A stretch of 64,000 bases of DNA from Nocardia nova NBRC 15556 (GCF_001613005.1 NZ_BDBN01000001.1:124001-188000); one strand, 5' to 3'. Shown: positions 48,150 through 57,894, numbered from the stretch's first letter. The notes: generated from the letters alone by a model not told the origin. Numbers and translations: made by a program.

Positions 48150-49436
48150 ATGGCGGTAACGGTGGACAAGGCGCCGGCCGGGTTGGGTGCCGGTTTGTCT
48201 TCGCGCGCCGCGGCGGAGGCATATGTGGGAGGTGTCTGTTTCAAACAGGGCCCACCGGCGTTGATCGGTGCCGAACTGGAGTGGCTCACCGCTCGCGGGG
48301 AGCTGTCGGCGCCGGATTCGCGTCCGCGCTTGTCGATGCTCGCGGATGCGCTGGGTCCTTATGCTCCGCAGTCTATTTCGCCCGATTCGCCCGCCAAAGT
48401 ACTTCCCGGTGGCAGCCGGATCACCATCGAACCCGGTGGTCAGATCGAACTGTCCAGCGCCCCCTTCGCCGATGCCGCGCAACTCTGCGCCCGGCTGCTC
48501 GAGGATTCTCGCTTTCTCTCCGGTCTACTCGAAACCCGATCCATCCGAACGTATTCCGCCGCCGCCGATGCCGGCCGGCGGGCCCGCCGGGTGCTTCGCC
48601 TACCGCGTTATCGCGCGATGGAACGGGCCTTCGCGGGGGTGGGCCCGTACGGCAAGCTGATGATGTGCAATACCGCCGCCACGCAGGTCAGCGTGGACGC
48701 GGGTGCCGATCCCGCGGAGATCGCGGCCCGCTGGAACGCGCTGTACGCGGTCGGCCCGGCCCTGGTGGCGGCGTTCGCCTGTTCGCCGAGTCTGCACGGG
48801 GCTCCCACCGGCGCCTGGGCGTCGCAGCGGATGCGCACCTGGCTGCGGCTCGATCACACCCGCACCCGGCCGCCGGTGCGGAGCTGGGCCGATCCGCTCA
48901 CCGAGTACGGCCGCTGGGCGCTGGATACCCCGTTGCTCTGCGTGCGGCGTGGCCCGGCCGAGGCGGATTGGACGGCGCCGCCGGGCGCGACCTTCGCCGA
49001 TTGGCTGTGCGGTGCGCTCGACGACGAGATCGGCCGCCGCCCGGAGGTCGAGGATCTCGACTACCACCTGACCACGGTCTTTCCCCCGGTGCGGGCGGCC
49101 GGACATCTCGAGGTCCGCTATCTGGACGCACAGCCGGGTGATCAGTGGTCGGTGCCGATCCACGTCGTGGACGCGCTGATGTCGGCGCCGGCGGTCGTCG
49201 CGGAGGCCACCGCGCTGGCCGAGCCGGTCGCCGACGAATGGGCCTCGGCCGCCCGCTGCGGCCTGGCCGATCCCGAGATCCGTTCCGTCGCAGTCGAATT
49301 GCTGACTCTCGCCGCCGAACACGCCCGCAGCGACGAGGCGGCCGAGCAGATGTGGGCCGCGGTGCGGCGATGTCGCCGCGGGCGCATTCCGGACGGGGAG
49401 GTCGCCCGCTGCGCACCCGCCGAGACGGCCGAATGA
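48150..49436 (+). CDS. egtA: Glutamate-cysteine ligase EgtA
   Basis: Makes gamma-glutamylcysteine, the sulfur donor in the mycobacterial-type ergothioneine pathway. The 428-residue GCS2-type protein has PALIGAELEWL, the substrate/ATP stretch RITIEPGGQIELSSAPF, VGPYGKLMMCNTAATQVSVD and HLEVRYLDAQPGDQW. GGAGG lies 6 nt before the ATG at 48150. It is the first gene of egtABCD; a tiny frame of 24 codons bridges it to egtB. Confidence 0.93.
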   Translation: MAVTVDKAPAGLGAGLSSRAAAEAYVGGVCFKQGPPALIGAELEWLTARGELSAPDSRPRLSMLADALGPYAPQSISPDSPAKVLPGGSRITIEPGGQIELSSAPFADAAQLCARLLEDSRFLSGLLETRSIRTYSAAADAGRRARRVLRLPRYRAMERAFAGVGPYGKLMMCNTAATQVSVDAGADPAEIAARWNALYAVGPALVAAFACSPSLHGAPTGAWASQRMRTWLRLDHTRTRPPVRSWADPLTEYGRWALDTPLLCVRRGPAEADWTAPPGATFADWLCGALDDEIGRRPEVEDLDYHLTTVFPPVRAAGHLEVRYLDAQPGDQWSVPIHVVDALMSAPAVVAEATALAEPVADEWASAARCGLADPEIRSVAVELLTLAAEHARSDEAAEQMWAAVRRCRRGRIPDGEVARCAPAETAE

Positions 49437-49507
49437 GTACGACCGGCGGCGCGCACCTCGCTGCGGTGCGACGAGGCCGCCGGGCACGACCCTTGGGAGA
49501 GCACTGA
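49433..49507 (+). CDS. 24-residue frame bridging egtA and egtB
   Basis: ATGAGTACG begins inside the egtA stop codon (ATGA) and the frame ends in TGATG, overlapping the egtB start by one base. The product would be MSTTGGAHLAAVRRGRRARP plus four residues, strongly basic. It could carry ribosomes from egtA to egtB. With no homology it may also be chance; egtB has its own GGGAGAG site. Confidence 0.3.
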   Translation: MSTTGGAHLAAVRRGRRARPLGEH

Positions 49508-50844
49508 TGACCGTTCACATCGGAACCGATCACGCCGCGGCCGAGCGATTACGCACACAGATCGCGGAGGTCCTGACCCGCGCCCGCGCCCGCACGACGG
49601 TGCTGACCGAGGCGGTCGACGAGGCCGAGCTGGTTGCCCAGCATTCGCCGCTGATGAGCCCGCTGGTGTGGGATCTGGCGCATATCGGCAACCAGGAGGA
49701 ACTGTGGCTGGTCCGCGATGTCGGCGGGCGTGAGCCGGTGCGGGCCGATATCGACCACCTCTACGACGCCTTCCGGCATGCCCGCGCCGACCGTCCGGCG
49801 CTGCCGCTGCTGGATCCGGTGCAGGCACGCGGGTACGTGCGCACCGTGCGTGACAAGGTGCTCGATGTCCTGAATTCCAGTCCGCTGCGGGGAAACCGTC
49901 TGGTGGACAGGGGTTTCGCCTTCGGCATGATCGCCCAGCACGAGCAACAGCACGACGAGACCATGCTGGCCACCCATCAGCTGCGCGCGGGCGTCGCGGT
50001 GCTGACAGCCGCGCCCGCACCGGCCGCGCGCGTCGCGGTCGGCGACGAAGTCGTCATTCCCGCAGGCGAATTCACCATGGGCACCTCGTCTGACCCGTGG
50101 GCACTCGACAACGAGCGCCCCGAACATCGCGTCCAGCTGCCCGGCTTCGCGATCGACGCGGCGCCGGTGACGAATGCGCAGTATCTGGCGTTCATCGACG
50201 ACGGTGGCTATCACCGGCCCGGGCTGTGGTCGGAGCGTGGCTGGGCCTATCGTGTGGAGGCCGATCTGACCGCACCCCAGTTCTGGGAGCGAGACAGCGA
50301 CAACCGCTGGTGGCGACGGGTTTTCGGCACCCTGGCGCCGGTGCGCCCGCAGCAGCCGGTGGTGCATGTGTGCTGGTTCGAGGCCGAGGCCTACGCCAAC
50401 TGGGCCGGGAAGCGTTTGCCCACCGAGGCCGAATGGGAGAAGGCCGCGCGGTTCGATCCGGCCACCGGGCGGTCGCGGCGATATCCGTGGGGCGACGCCG
50501 AACCCGACGAGACCACCGCCAATCTGGGGCAGCGCCATCTGGAACCGGCCGATGTCGGCGCGTACCCTGCCGGTGCGTCACCGTCCGGGGTGCATCAGTT
50601 GATCGGCGACGTCTGGGAATGGACCGCATCGGGTTTCGAGCCGTATCCCGGATTCGCCGCGTTCCCGTACCGCGAATACTCCGAGGTGTTCTTCGGCGGT
50701 GACTACCGCGTCCTGCGCGGCGGATCCTTCGGCACCGACCCGGTCGCCTGCCGCAGCACCTTCCGCAACTGGGACCACCCGATCCGCCGTCAGATCTTCT
50801 CCGGCTTCCGCCTCGCCCGCGACCTGCGACCGGACGAGCGCTGA
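49507..50844 (+). CDS. egtB: Ergothioneine sulfoxide synthase EgtB
   Basis: A non-haem iron enzyme that joins hercynine and gamma-glutamylcysteine with oxygen to give the C-S-bonded sulfoxide. The N-terminal DinB domain supplies the three iron-binding His: one in WDLAHIGNQEE (about residue 59) and two in QHEQQHDE (HX3HXE, about 145-151). The C-terminal part is the formylglycine-generating-enzyme fold (FTMGTSSDPWALDNERP to GFRLARDLR). 445 residues, usual length. It shares one base with egtC (TGATG). Confidence 0.95.
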   Translation: MTVHIGTDHAAAERLRTQIAEVLTRARARTTVLTEAVDEAELVAQHSPLMSPLVWDLAHIGNQEELWLVRDVGGREPVRADIDHLYDAFRHARADRPALPLLDPVQARGYVRTVRDKVLDVLNSSPLRGNRLVDRGFAFGMIAQHEQQHDETMLATHQLRAGVAVLTAAPAPAARVAVGDEVVIPAGEFTMGTSSDPWALDNERPEHRVQLPGFAIDAAPVTNAQYLAFIDDGGYHRPGLWSERGWAYRVEADLTAPQFWERDSDNRWWRRVFGTLAPVRPQQPVVHVCWFEAEAYANWAGKRLPTEAEWEKAARFDPATGRSRRYPWGDAEPDETTANLGQRHLEPADVGAYPAGASPSGVHQLIGDVWEWTASGFEPYPGFAAFPYREYSEVFFGGDYRVLRGGSFGTDPVACRSTFRNWDHPIRRQIFSGFRLARDLRPDER

Positions 50845-51689
50845 TGTGCCGACATCTCGGCTATCTGGGACCGCCGGCTCCGGTCGGCGAACTGCTCACC
50901 CGTGGCACGCATTCGCTGCGCACCCAGTCGTGGGCGCCCGACGATATGCGCCACGGGGGAACCGTCAACGCCGACGGTTTCGGAGTCGCGTGGTGGACCG
51001 GGGCAGGAACCGCGAGCCGCTATCGCAACCCCGCGCCGATCTGGACCGACCCCGCGGTCGAAGAGGTGCTGCCGCAGCTGTCCTCGCCCGCGGTGCTGGC
51101 CGCGGTGCGTTCGGCCACGGTCGGCATGCCGGTGGAGCGAACGGCCTGTGCTCCGTTCACCGACGGCGGATGGGCGTTCAGCCACAACGGCGTGATCCAG
51201 AACTGGCGCACGGTATTGCCCGCGGTGGCAACGCGATTCGGGTCGCCGGATCTGCTGGATGCCGAATCCGCGACCGATTCGGCCGCGCTCTGGGTGGTGC
51301 TGCGTGCCGCGTTGAACGGAATCGGCGCGATGTCTTCGACCTTCGCAGGCCGCAGCGAGTCCGACGCCCGGCTCCGGGCGGTCGCCGCCGCGGTGTCGGC
51401 GACGGTTCGCGCCGTACTGGCGCAGGCGCCGAGTGCCCGGCTGAACCTGTTGCTCGGGGACGGCGAAACACTCTGGGCCACAACCGTTCACCATTCGCTG
51501 TCGGTGCTCGTCGCCGACGATTTCGCGGTGGTGTCCTCCGAACCGTACGACGACGACCCGCGCTGGCAGGCGATTACCGACCGGCAGCTGCTGACGGTGC
51601 GGCCCGGCCTTCTCGTGGTCGAGCCGCTGGACGCGGCACAACCTGTTCTCTCCGCAGGACCTGATGAATCCGAAAGGGCCCGTACATGA
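50844..51689 (+). CDS. egtC: Gamma-glutamyl hydrolase EgtC
   Basis: Removes the gamma-glutamyl group from the EgtB product. The 281-residue class II amidotransferase-like protein has the N-terminal nucleophile Cys2 (MCRHLGYLG) exposed after Met removal, then NADGFGVAWW, ERTACAPFTDGGWAFSHNG with the substrate-binding residues, and a closing beta layer. It overlaps egtD by 4 nt (ATGA), so all four genes are one translationally coupled unit. Confidence 0.94.
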   Translation: MCRHLGYLGPPAPVGELLTRGTHSLRTQSWAPDDMRHGGTVNADGFGVAWWTGAGTASRYRNPAPIWTDPAVEEVLPQLSSPAVLAAVRSATVGMPVERTACAPFTDGGWAFSHNGVIQNWRTVLPAVATRFGSPDLLDAESATDSAALWVVLRAALNGIGAMSSTFAGRSESDARLRAVAAAVSATVRAVLAQAPSARLNLLLGDGETLWATTVHHSLSVLVADDFAVVSSEPYDDDPRWQAITDRQLLTVRPGLLVVEPLDAAQPVLSAGPDESERART

Positions 51690-52657
51690 TCGAACCGACG
51701 CTGGACATCCACCTCACCGACGACGATCTCGACGCAGCCCTGCGATCGGACGCTCGGATCGGACTCACCGCGAATCCGAAAACGCTGCCGCCGAAGTGGT
51801 TCTACGACGCGCGCGGCAGCGAACTGTTCGAAGCGATCACCGAACTGCCGGAGTACTACCCGACTCGCACGGAGCGCGCGTTACTGGAGCGGGTGGTCGG
51901 CGAGATCGCGCGCACCGCCCAGGCCGAGGTACTGGTGGAGCTGGGCGCCGGCTCGGCCGCCAAGACGCGTCTGCTGCTCTCGGCGCTGTTGTCCGAGGGG
52001 CCGCTGAAGACCTATGTGCCGCAGGATGTGTCGGTGTCGGCGCTGCGCGGTGCCGCCGAGCAGATCAGCACCGAATTCCCGAATCTCGCGGTGCACGGGG
52101 TGGTCAGCGATTTCACCCGAACCCTGCACAATCTTCCGCGCGGCGGTCGCCGCATGATCGCCTTCCTGGGCGGCACCATCGGCAATCTGGTCCCGCAGGA
52201 GCGGGCCGAATTCCTGGCCGGCGTTCAGCAGGTGCTCGAGCCGGGTGAGCAACTGCTGCTGGGGGCCGGACTGGTCACCGATCCGGCCGTGCTGGTGCCC
52301 GCCTACGACGACGCCGCGGGAGTGACGGCCGAATTCAACCGAAACGTCCTGCACGTGTTGAACTCTCGATTGCATGCCGACTTCGACCCGGACGCCTTCG
52401 CCCATATCGCCCACTGGGACGCGGAGAACGAATGGATCGAGATGCGGTTGGCGGCAACCCGGGATATGAGGGTCACGGTCGCCGACCTCGACCTGGTCGT
52501 GGACTTCGCCCAGGGTGAGCAGATGCGCACCGAGATCTCGGCCAAGTTCCGCGTCGACGGACTCGGCCGGGAACTGGACAGCGCCGGATTCGCCACCGAA
52601 CAGGTGTGGACCGATCCGGACGACCGCTTCGCCCTGGTCCTCGCCGAACGACGCTGA
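51686..52657 (+). CDS. egtD: Histidine N-alpha-methyltransferase EgtD
   Basis: Trimethylates histidine to hercynine with SAM, the committed step of ergothioneine synthesis. The 323-residue protein shows the family start (LTANPKTLPPKWFYDARGSELF), the histidine-binding tract ITELPEYYPTRTE, the SAM motif LVELGAGSAAKTRLLL (about residues 83-98), FLGGTIGNL and the C-terminal ISAKF(R)VDGL region. Last gene of the cluster; no egtE follows. Confidence 0.95.
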   Translation: MIEPTLDIHLTDDDLDAALRSDARIGLTANPKTLPPKWFYDARGSELFEAITELPEYYPTRTERALLERVVGEIARTAQAEVLVELGAGSAAKTRLLLSALLSEGPLKTYVPQDVSVSALRGAAEQISTEFPNLAVHGVVSDFTRTLHNLPRGGRRMIAFLGGTIGNLVPQERAEFLAGVQQVLEPGEQLLLGAGLVTDPAVLVPAYDDAAGVTAEFNRNVLHVLNSRLHADFDPDAFAHIAHWDAENEWIEMRLAATRDMRVTVADLDLVVDFAQGEQMRTEISAKFRVDGLGRELDSAGFATEQVWTDPDDRFALVLAERR

Positions 52658-52662
52658 TCGCC

Positions 52663-52681
52663 CGGCGCGGGTGCTGCGCCG
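52663..52681. terminator. Hairpin between egtD and the DUF2461 gene
   Basis: CGGCGC-GGGTGCT-GCGCCG has perfect 6-bp arms and sits in the 27-bp gap between two convergent genes, with no T-run. A shared terminator is likely. Confidence 0.5.
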
Positions 52682-52684
52682 AGG

Positions 52685-53320
52685 TCAGTTGCCGATGACC
52701 GCGGCCAGCCACTCGACGGCCGGCCGCAGGTCTTCCCAGGCGGCTCGGACTTCGGTCGCGGCGCGCGGTGTTTCCAGCCAGGGCGGTGCGCCGAAGTCCT
52801 TGTGGATCACGAGAGATTTGTGGCGCAGCAGGTCGATGCGCGGATGGTCGGCGGGGAAACCCTTGGGACGGGTCTTCAGTTGCTCCCCGCCGATCACATA
52901 GCCGACTGCCGCCAAACCGTCCAGCAGCGCCTGCAATTCGTAGCCGCGCACCTCGTCGTCGATGGTGGTGCGCAGCCGCGCGAGCTGCTCGGGCGTGGGC
53001 GCGTACACCCCACCGGCCACATACAGCCCGGGCGCGCCGATCTGGACGTACCACCCCGCTCCCGGGGCGGTACGGACCACCGCGCCCTGATGGTCCTTGT
53101 AGGGCGCCTTGTTCTTGGAGAACCGCACGTCGCGATACGGCCGGAAGATCTTCGCCGGTCCGAAGTCGTTCTCCAGTTCCGTGGTGAGCGCGATCATCGG
53201 CGCCCGCACGGACTGTTCGTAGACGTGTTTGTTGGCGGTCCAGAAAGCCTTCGAGTTGTCGGCTTCCAAATCCTCGTAGGAGTCGAGCCCGGCGAACGGG
53301 AACCCCGCGAATCCGCTCAT
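52685..53320 (-). CDS. DUF2461-family protein
   Basis: A 211-residue protein of the DUF2461 (TIGR02453) family, recognised by DNSKAFWTANKHVYEQSVRAPM, the RFSKNKAPYKDHQGAV segment, AGWYVQIGAPGLYVAGG and the closing RHKSLVIHKDFG. Members occur in many bacteria and some fungi; no activity is established. It is convergent with the ergothioneine cluster but there is no evidence of a link. Confidence 0.88.
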   Translation of the reverse strand: MSGFAGFPFAGLDSYEDLEADNSKAFWTANKHVYEQSVRAPMIALTTELENDFGPAKIFRPYRDVRFSKNKAPYKDHQGAVVRTAPGAGWYVQIGAPGLYVAGGVYAPTPEQLARLRTTIDDEVRGYELQALLDGLAAVGYVIGGEQLKTRPKGFPADHPRIDLLRHKSLVIHKDFGAPPWLETPRAATEVRAAWEDLRPAVEWLAAVIGN

Positions 53321-53381
53321 ACCGCCAACTTAGCGACCGCCGCGGACATATTCCGCGGCGCCCGCTCCGACCGGCCGCCGC

Positions 53382-53696
53382 TCAGTCGCCCGGCTCGTCG
53401 ACCACCTCGATGGCGGCGACTTCGGCGGGCCGCTCGTCCTCGTCGCGCAATTCCTGACGATGCCGGCGGCGGGTCCATTCCTGGTCGAGTTCGCTGCGAA
53501 TCCCCAGGCGGCCGTCGTCGTCGTTCTCGTGATACCTGATCTCCAGGTCGTCGGGCGGATCGTCGATGTAGCGCTGATATTCGCGGATCTCGTCGGCCTG
53601 TTCATCGTCACCGAGGTCGTAATCCAGGTCTTCGCGCTCGTCATCGCCCATTTCGAACACCTCGTCCATCAACGGGTAAGTGTCGTCGTCGGCCAT
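53382..53696 (-). CDS. Small acidic protein
   Basis: A 104-residue, very acidic protein (many Asp/Glu in MDEVFEMGDDEREDLDYDLG and RYIDDPPDDLEI), with no membrane part and little predicted order. GAGAGGTG precedes the ATG at 53696; the frame opens 21 codons earlier without a better start. It lies between the DUF2461 gene and prs. Not recognised. Confidence 0.6.
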   Translation of the reverse strand: MADDDTYPLMDEVFEMGDDEREDLDYDLGDDEQADEIREYQRYIDDPPDDLEIRYHENDDDGRLGIRSELDQEWTRRRHRQELRDEDERPAEVAAIEVVDEPGD

Positions 53697-53845
53697 CCGT
53701 GCCCACCTCTCTCGTAGGCCCGGCACACCCTCAACATTCGCGGTGCACCCTACAACCAACGCTACCGCTGATCACGAAAGAAGAGGAGAGAACAAAGACC
53801 AATACAAAATCAGCCGCCCCCTCGGATAGACACCCGAAGGAACGA

Positions 53846-53885
53846 CTGATTTCGCAAGCACATGGGTAACTCCCCGGGCACGCCC
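53846..53885. repeat. 40-bp repeat, copy 1
   Basis: CTGATTTCGCAAGCACATGG followed by GTAACTCCCCGGGCACGCCC. A second copy at 56880-56919 agrees at 37 of 40 bases in the same orientation. This copy lies about 90 bp beyond the 3' end of prs. No open frame or known signal explains the conservation. Confidence 0.75.
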
Positions 53886-53972
53886 GAAAGCCGACACGCC
53901 CCGAAGGCGAGACCGACTGCCAACTCACCGCCCACCCGACGACACGCTGAATACGCGGAGAGGCGGAACGGC

Positions 53973-54953
53973 TTAAGCGGAGCCGTTGAACAGGCCGGTG
54001 ACCGACCCGTTCTCGAAGACCTCGCGAATCGTCCGCGCCAGCAGCGGGGCGATCGACAGCACGGTCAGCGAGGGGAACTTCTTGTCCTCGGTGATCGGCA
54101 GGGTGTTGGTGACGATGACCTCCTTGGCGCCGCAGGAGGCCAGGCGCTCCGCCGCGGGGGAGGACAGCACGCCGTGGGTGGCGGCGATGACCACATCGCC
54201 GGCCCCGGCCTCACGCAGCACGCGCACGGCCTCGGCGATGGTGCCACCGGTGTCGATCATGTCGTCGATCAGGATGCAGGTGCGGCCCGCGACGTCACCG
54301 ACGGGACGATGCGACTTGACCTGGTTCGGCACCAGCGGGTCGCGGGTCTTGTGGATGAACGCCACCGGCGCGCCACCGAGCGCGTCGGCCCACTTCTCGG
54401 CCACCTTCACGCGACCGGCGTCGGGGGAGACGATGGTGACGTTCTCGGTGCTGTAGTGGTTGCGCACGTACTCCGACAGCTGGACCAGCGCGTGCATGTG
54501 GTCGACCGGGCCGTCGAAGAAGCCCTGGATCTGATCGGTGTGCAGGTCGACGGTGATGATGCGGTCCGCGCCGGCGGTCTTGAGCAGATCGGCGACCAGG
54601 CGAGCGGAGATGGGCTCGCGGCCGCGGTGCTTCTTGTCCTGGCGGGCGTAGGGGTAGAACGGCAGGACGGCGGTGATCCGCTTGGCCGAACCGCGCTTGA
54701 GCGCATCGATCATGATGAGCTGTTCCATCAGCCACTGGTTCAGCGGCGCCGGAAAGCTCTGCAGCACAAAGGCATCCGAGCCGCGTACCGATTCTTCGAA
54801 GCGAACGAAGATCTCGCCGTTGGCGAACTCGCGGGCGGTTTGCGGCGTGATCGCGACGTCGAGTTCCTTCGCGACCTGCTCGGCCAGCTCGGGGTGAGCG
54901 CGCCCCGAGAACAGCATCAGGTTCTTCTGGTTATCGGTGGAGAACGCGGTCAC
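53973..54953 (-). CDS. prs: Ribose-phosphate pyrophosphokinase
   Basis: Makes PRPP from ribose 5-phosphate and ATP, for nucleotides, His, Trp and, in mycolata, the arabinan donor DPA. The 326-residue protein has [52 protein letters not shown], the [11 protein letters not shown] loop and the PRPP-binding [13 protein letters not shown]. The GTG start overlaps the glmU stop by 4 nt, so the two are coupled, as in M. tuberculosis. Confidence 0.97.
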   Translation of the reverse strand: MTAFSTDNQKNLMLFSGRAHPELAEQVAKELDVAITPQTAREFANGEIFVRFEESVRGSDAFVLQSFPAPLNQWLMEQLIMIDALKRGSAKRITAVLPFYPYARQDKKHRGREPISARLVADLLKTAGADRIITVDLHTDQIQGFFDGPVDHMHALVQLSEYVRNHYSTENVTIVSPDAGRVKVAEKWADALGGAPVAFIHKTRDPLVPNQVKSHRPVGDVAGRTCILIDDMIDTGGTIAEAVRVLREAGAGDVVIAATHGVLSSPAAERLASCGAKEVIVTNTLPITEDKKFPSLTVLSIAPLLARTIREVFENGSVTGLFNGSA

Positions 54954-56440
54954 TCTGTGTTGCCATCCTTTTGCTCGGTTGCCTGACTCGCTCTGTCATC
55001 GGCCGCGATCGCCTCCGCCGCCGCCTGCGCCGCGGCCGTCCCGGGACGATACCGCTGCACCCAGCCCTCAATGTTCTTCTGCGCTCCGCCGGACACCGCC
55101 AGCGCTCCCGGCGGAACGTTTCTACGCAGCACAGTACCCGCTGCCGAATATGCGCCATCGCCCACGGTCACCGGCGCCACGAACATCGTGTCGCTGCCCG
55201 TGCGCACATGCGAACCCACGACGGTGTGGTGTTTCTTCACACCGTCGTAGTTGACGAACACGCTCGATGCGCCGATGTTGCTGTATTCGCCGATCGTGGC
55301 GTCGCCGACGTAGGTCAGATGCGGGACCTTCGAATGTGCGCCGATCGAGGCGTTCTTGGTCTCCACGAATGCGCCGATCTTGCCGGATTCGCCGACGATG
55401 GTCCCCGGTCTCAAATAGGCAAACGGCCCGATTGTGGCGGCGGCCGCGATGGTCGCGCCCTCGCCGTGGGTCCGGACCACCTTCGCGCCCTCGCCGACGA
55501 GCACATCGGTCAGGGTGGAATCGGGGCCGACCTCGGCATCCTCGCCGATCACGGTATTGCCGAGCAGTTGCACGCCGGGGCGCAGCACCGCGTCGCGGCC
55601 GATGCGCACACTCGCATCCACCCAGGTGGTGGCCGGATCGATGACCGTGACTCCGGCGCGCATATGGCGCTCGAGGATGTAGCGGTTCAGCGTGCGGGCG
55701 GCCTGGGCCATCTGCACCCGGTCGTTGACGCCGGTGACCTTGGCGGCGTCGACCAGACGCGCGCCGTGCACCGGATTACCGGCCTCGCGCGCCAGCTTCA
55801 GGACATCGGTCAGATACAGCTCGTGCTGGGCGTTGGCGGTCGTCAGGCGGCTGATCATCGTCCGCAGCACGGCGACGTCGAAAACGTAGACGCCGGAATT
55901 GACTTCGTTGATCGCCGCTTGCTCCGGCGTGGCATCGGCGTGTTCGACGATCTCGAGCACACCGCCGTCGGCGTCGCGCACGATCCGGCCGTACCCGTTC
56001 GGATCCTCCGGAACGAAGGTCAAAACCGTGACCGCGGAACGCGGTTGATAACTGCGATGCTCGTCCAGCAGGGCCGAAAGGGTGTGCCCGTCCAGCAGCG
56101 GCACATCGGCGGAGGTCACCAGCAGGTCGCCGGCGAAGTCCGCGGGCAGCGCCGTCAGGGCGCACTGCACCGCGTGCCCGGTGCCCAGCTGCTGTTCCTG
56201 CACTGCGGAGGTGATCTCGCGACCCAGTTCTGCCGCAACGGAATTCACCGCGGCGCCGACCTGTTCGCGGTCGTGGCCGATCACCGTGATCAGGGCGGTG
56301 GGGTCGATCTCGTTCGCCGCGTGCAGGGCGTGCTCGAGCATGCTGCGCCCGGCGAGCGAATGCAGCACTTTCGGTGTCTTGGACCGCATTCGAGTTCCGG
56401 CACCGGCGGCGAGAACGACGACGGCGGTCTGCTGTGGCAT
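54950..56440 (-). CDS. glmU: Bifunctional GlmU
   Basis: Acetylates glucosamine-1-phosphate and couples it to UTP, giving UDP-GlcNAc for peptidoglycan and arabinogalactan linker. The N-terminal uridyltransferase domain has [20 protein letters not shown] and [13 protein letters not shown]; the C-terminal left-handed beta helix (about 260-450) has the hexapeptide run and [15 protein letters not shown] with the acetyltransferase His. 496 residues with the long mycobacterial-type tail. The ATG at 56440 has AGGGAG 7 nt before it; the frame runs 8 codons further. Confidence 0.97.
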   Translation of the reverse strand: MPQQTAVVVLAAGAGTRMRSKTPKVLHSLAGRSMLEHALHAANEIDPTALITVIGHDREQVGAAVNSVAAELGREITSAVQEQQLGTGHAVQCALTALPADFAGDLLVTSADVPLLDGHTLSALLDEHRSYQPRSAVTVLTFVPEDPNGYGRIVRDADGGVLEIVEHADATPEQAAINEVNSGVYVFDVAVLRTMISRLTTANAQHELYLTDVLKLAREAGNPVHGARLVDAAKVTGVNDRVQMAQAARTLNRYILERHMRAGVTVIDPATTWVDASVRIGRDAVLRPGVQLLGNTVIGEDAEVGPDSTLTDVLVGEGAKVVRTHGEGATIAAAATIGPFAYLRPGTIVGESGKIGAFVETKNASIGAHSKVPHLTYVGDATIGEYSNIGASSVFVNYDGVKKHHTVVGSHVRTGSDTMFVAPVTVGDGAYSAAGTVLRRNVPPGALAVSGGAQKNIEGWVQRYRPGTAAAQAAAEAIAADDRASQATEQKDGNTE

Positions 56441-56641
56441 GGATCTCCCTCGGCTGCCTGTCATCGTGCTGGTACGCGCTGTCTTTGGCCTGCGGCTGTC
56501 GCTGCCTGCGCCGGACCTTCGCAGATCCGGCCTGCGGCGGGCCCGGCGGCTGGCCGTCCGCCCACACCCTAGTCCACTCGGGCCCGGGCCCCGGCTCGGG
56601 GCTTCACTCGATATTCACGCAGGTCACAGCCCCATCGCCAG

Positions 56642-56712
56642 CTCCGCCGCCAGGACTCGAACCTGAACTAACTGAACCAAAATCAGTGGTGCTGCCATTA
56701 CACTACGGCGGA
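56642..56712 (-). tRNA. tRNA-Gln (anticodon TTG)
   Basis: The minus strand folds as a 71-nt cloverleaf: acceptor TCCGCCG/CGGCGGA, anticodon arm ACTGA-TTTTGGT-TCAGT giving TTG (glutamine, CAA codons), and T-arm with GGTTCGAGTCC. CCA is not encoded. It lies upstream of glmU on the same strand and marks the usual position between glmU and the tetR-mfd genes. Confidence 0.95.
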
Positions 56713-56879
56713 TCGTCGCACCGATGAACCCTACGGGTCCACCACTACGCACGGCATGCGCGCAATATCCTCGCACGTTTCCCCGCATCTCCGCGAATTG
56801 CGGGCAGATTTTCCCACGCGTGGTCGCGGGTCTGCGAGATGGCCCGGTCGCGGTCGGGTAAATTTGCCCAACGCAACAT

Positions 56880-56919
56880 CTGATTTCGAAAGCACATGGG
56901 TAACTCGTCGGGCACGCCC
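56880..56919. repeat. 40-bp repeat, copy 2
   Basis: CTGATTTCGAAAGCACATGG followed by GTAACTCGTCGGGCACGCCC, differing at three bases from the copy at 53846-53885. This copy lies about 170 bp upstream of tRNA-Gln and 105 bp before the tetR start. Confidence 0.75.
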
Positions 56920-57024
56920 TGACCGCGGGTGCGCTGCCGACCGCCGGCCCGGCCGAGAAATCTCCAGGTACCTACGACCGGCAAGATTCCCGGAGAGGCG
57001 GGGGAGAGAGGCGGGGGAGCAGCG

Positions 57025-57678
57025 ATGACTTCGGGTGATGCGGCGCGGGTGCCGCGCCCGCGGATGACCGGAACGCAGCGGCGCCAGCAGTTGATCGAGA
57101 TCGGACGGGCGCTGTTCGCCGAACGCGGATACGACGCCACCTCCATCGAGGAGATCGCCCAGCGCGCTCAGGTCTCCAAACCCGTTGTGTACGAACACTT
57201 CGGCGGTAAGGAAGGGCTCTACGCGGTGGTCGTCGACCGCGAGATGTCGACGCTGCTGGACATGATCACCTCGTCGCTGACCCGGAACCGCTCCCGCGTC
57301 CGGCTGGAACAGGTCGCCCTGGCGCTGCTGACCTATATCGAGGAGCGCACCGACGGTTTCCGGATCCTGATGCGCGATCAGCCCGCCTCGGCTGCCGCCG
57401 GCACCTATTCCAGCCTGCTGAACGAGGCGGTCAACCAGGTCGCGCACATCCTCGCCGGCGATTTCGAACGCCGCGGCTTCGACACCAGTCTCGCCACTCT
57501 CTACGCGCAAGCCCTGGTCGGCATGGTCGCCACCGCGGCCACCTGGTGGCTCGACGAGCGGCAGCCCTCCAAAGAGGTGGTCGCCGCGCATCTGGTCAAC
57601 CTGTGCTGGAACGGACTCACCCACCTCGAGGCCGATCCGCAGCTGGCCTCCGAATGGCCGAGCGCGACACCCGGCTGA
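57025..57678 (+). CDS. TetR-family regulator (Rv1019-like)
   Basis: A 217-residue repressor with RRQQLIEIGRALFAERGYDA, then EEIAQRAQVSKPVVYEHFGGK as the helix-turn-helix part and a helical ligand domain. Its place between tRNA-Gln/glmU and mfd is that of Rv1019 in M. tuberculosis, which is reported to be an autorepressor of its own unit with mfd and mazG. The ATG at 57025 is preceded by a G-rich purine tract (GGCGGGGGAG). Confidence 0.88.
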   Translation: MTSGDAARVPRPRMTGTQRRQQLIEIGRALFAERGYDATSIEEIAQRAQVSKPVVYEHFGGKEGLYAVVVDREMSTLLDMITSSLTRNRSRVRLEQVALALLTYIEERTDGFRILMRDQPASAAAGTYSSLLNEAVNQVAHILAGDFERRGFDTSLATLYAQALVGMVATAATWWLDERQPSKEVVAAHLVNLCWNGLTHLEADPQLASEWPSATPG

Positions 57679-57829
57679 CCGGCGGTGGCGATGCCGGGGG
57701 GTAATAGGGGACCGAACTGGACGGTTAGCCCATTGTTTGCGAAGGAGACTGGTCTTAATGCTCGATTCCGCTGGCGACGGCCGGTCGGATGGTACGGTTC
57801 ACCCATCCTTCAAGTGCTGTTCGAGCTGT

Positions 57830-57865
57830 GATGTCGGTCAACTTCGGGATATCGGTCTACTTCAG
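57830..57865 (+). repeat. Tandem 18-bp repeat before the second tetR gene
   Basis: GATGTCGGTCAACTTCGG and GATATCGGTCTACTTCAG stand head to tail (15 of 18 identical), 30 bp before the start of the next regulator gene. Paired sites at this position suggest an operator, perhaps for the regulator itself. Confidence 0.5.
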
Positions 57866-57894
57866 GATGGCTGGTTTGAGGACAGGCGGATCTG

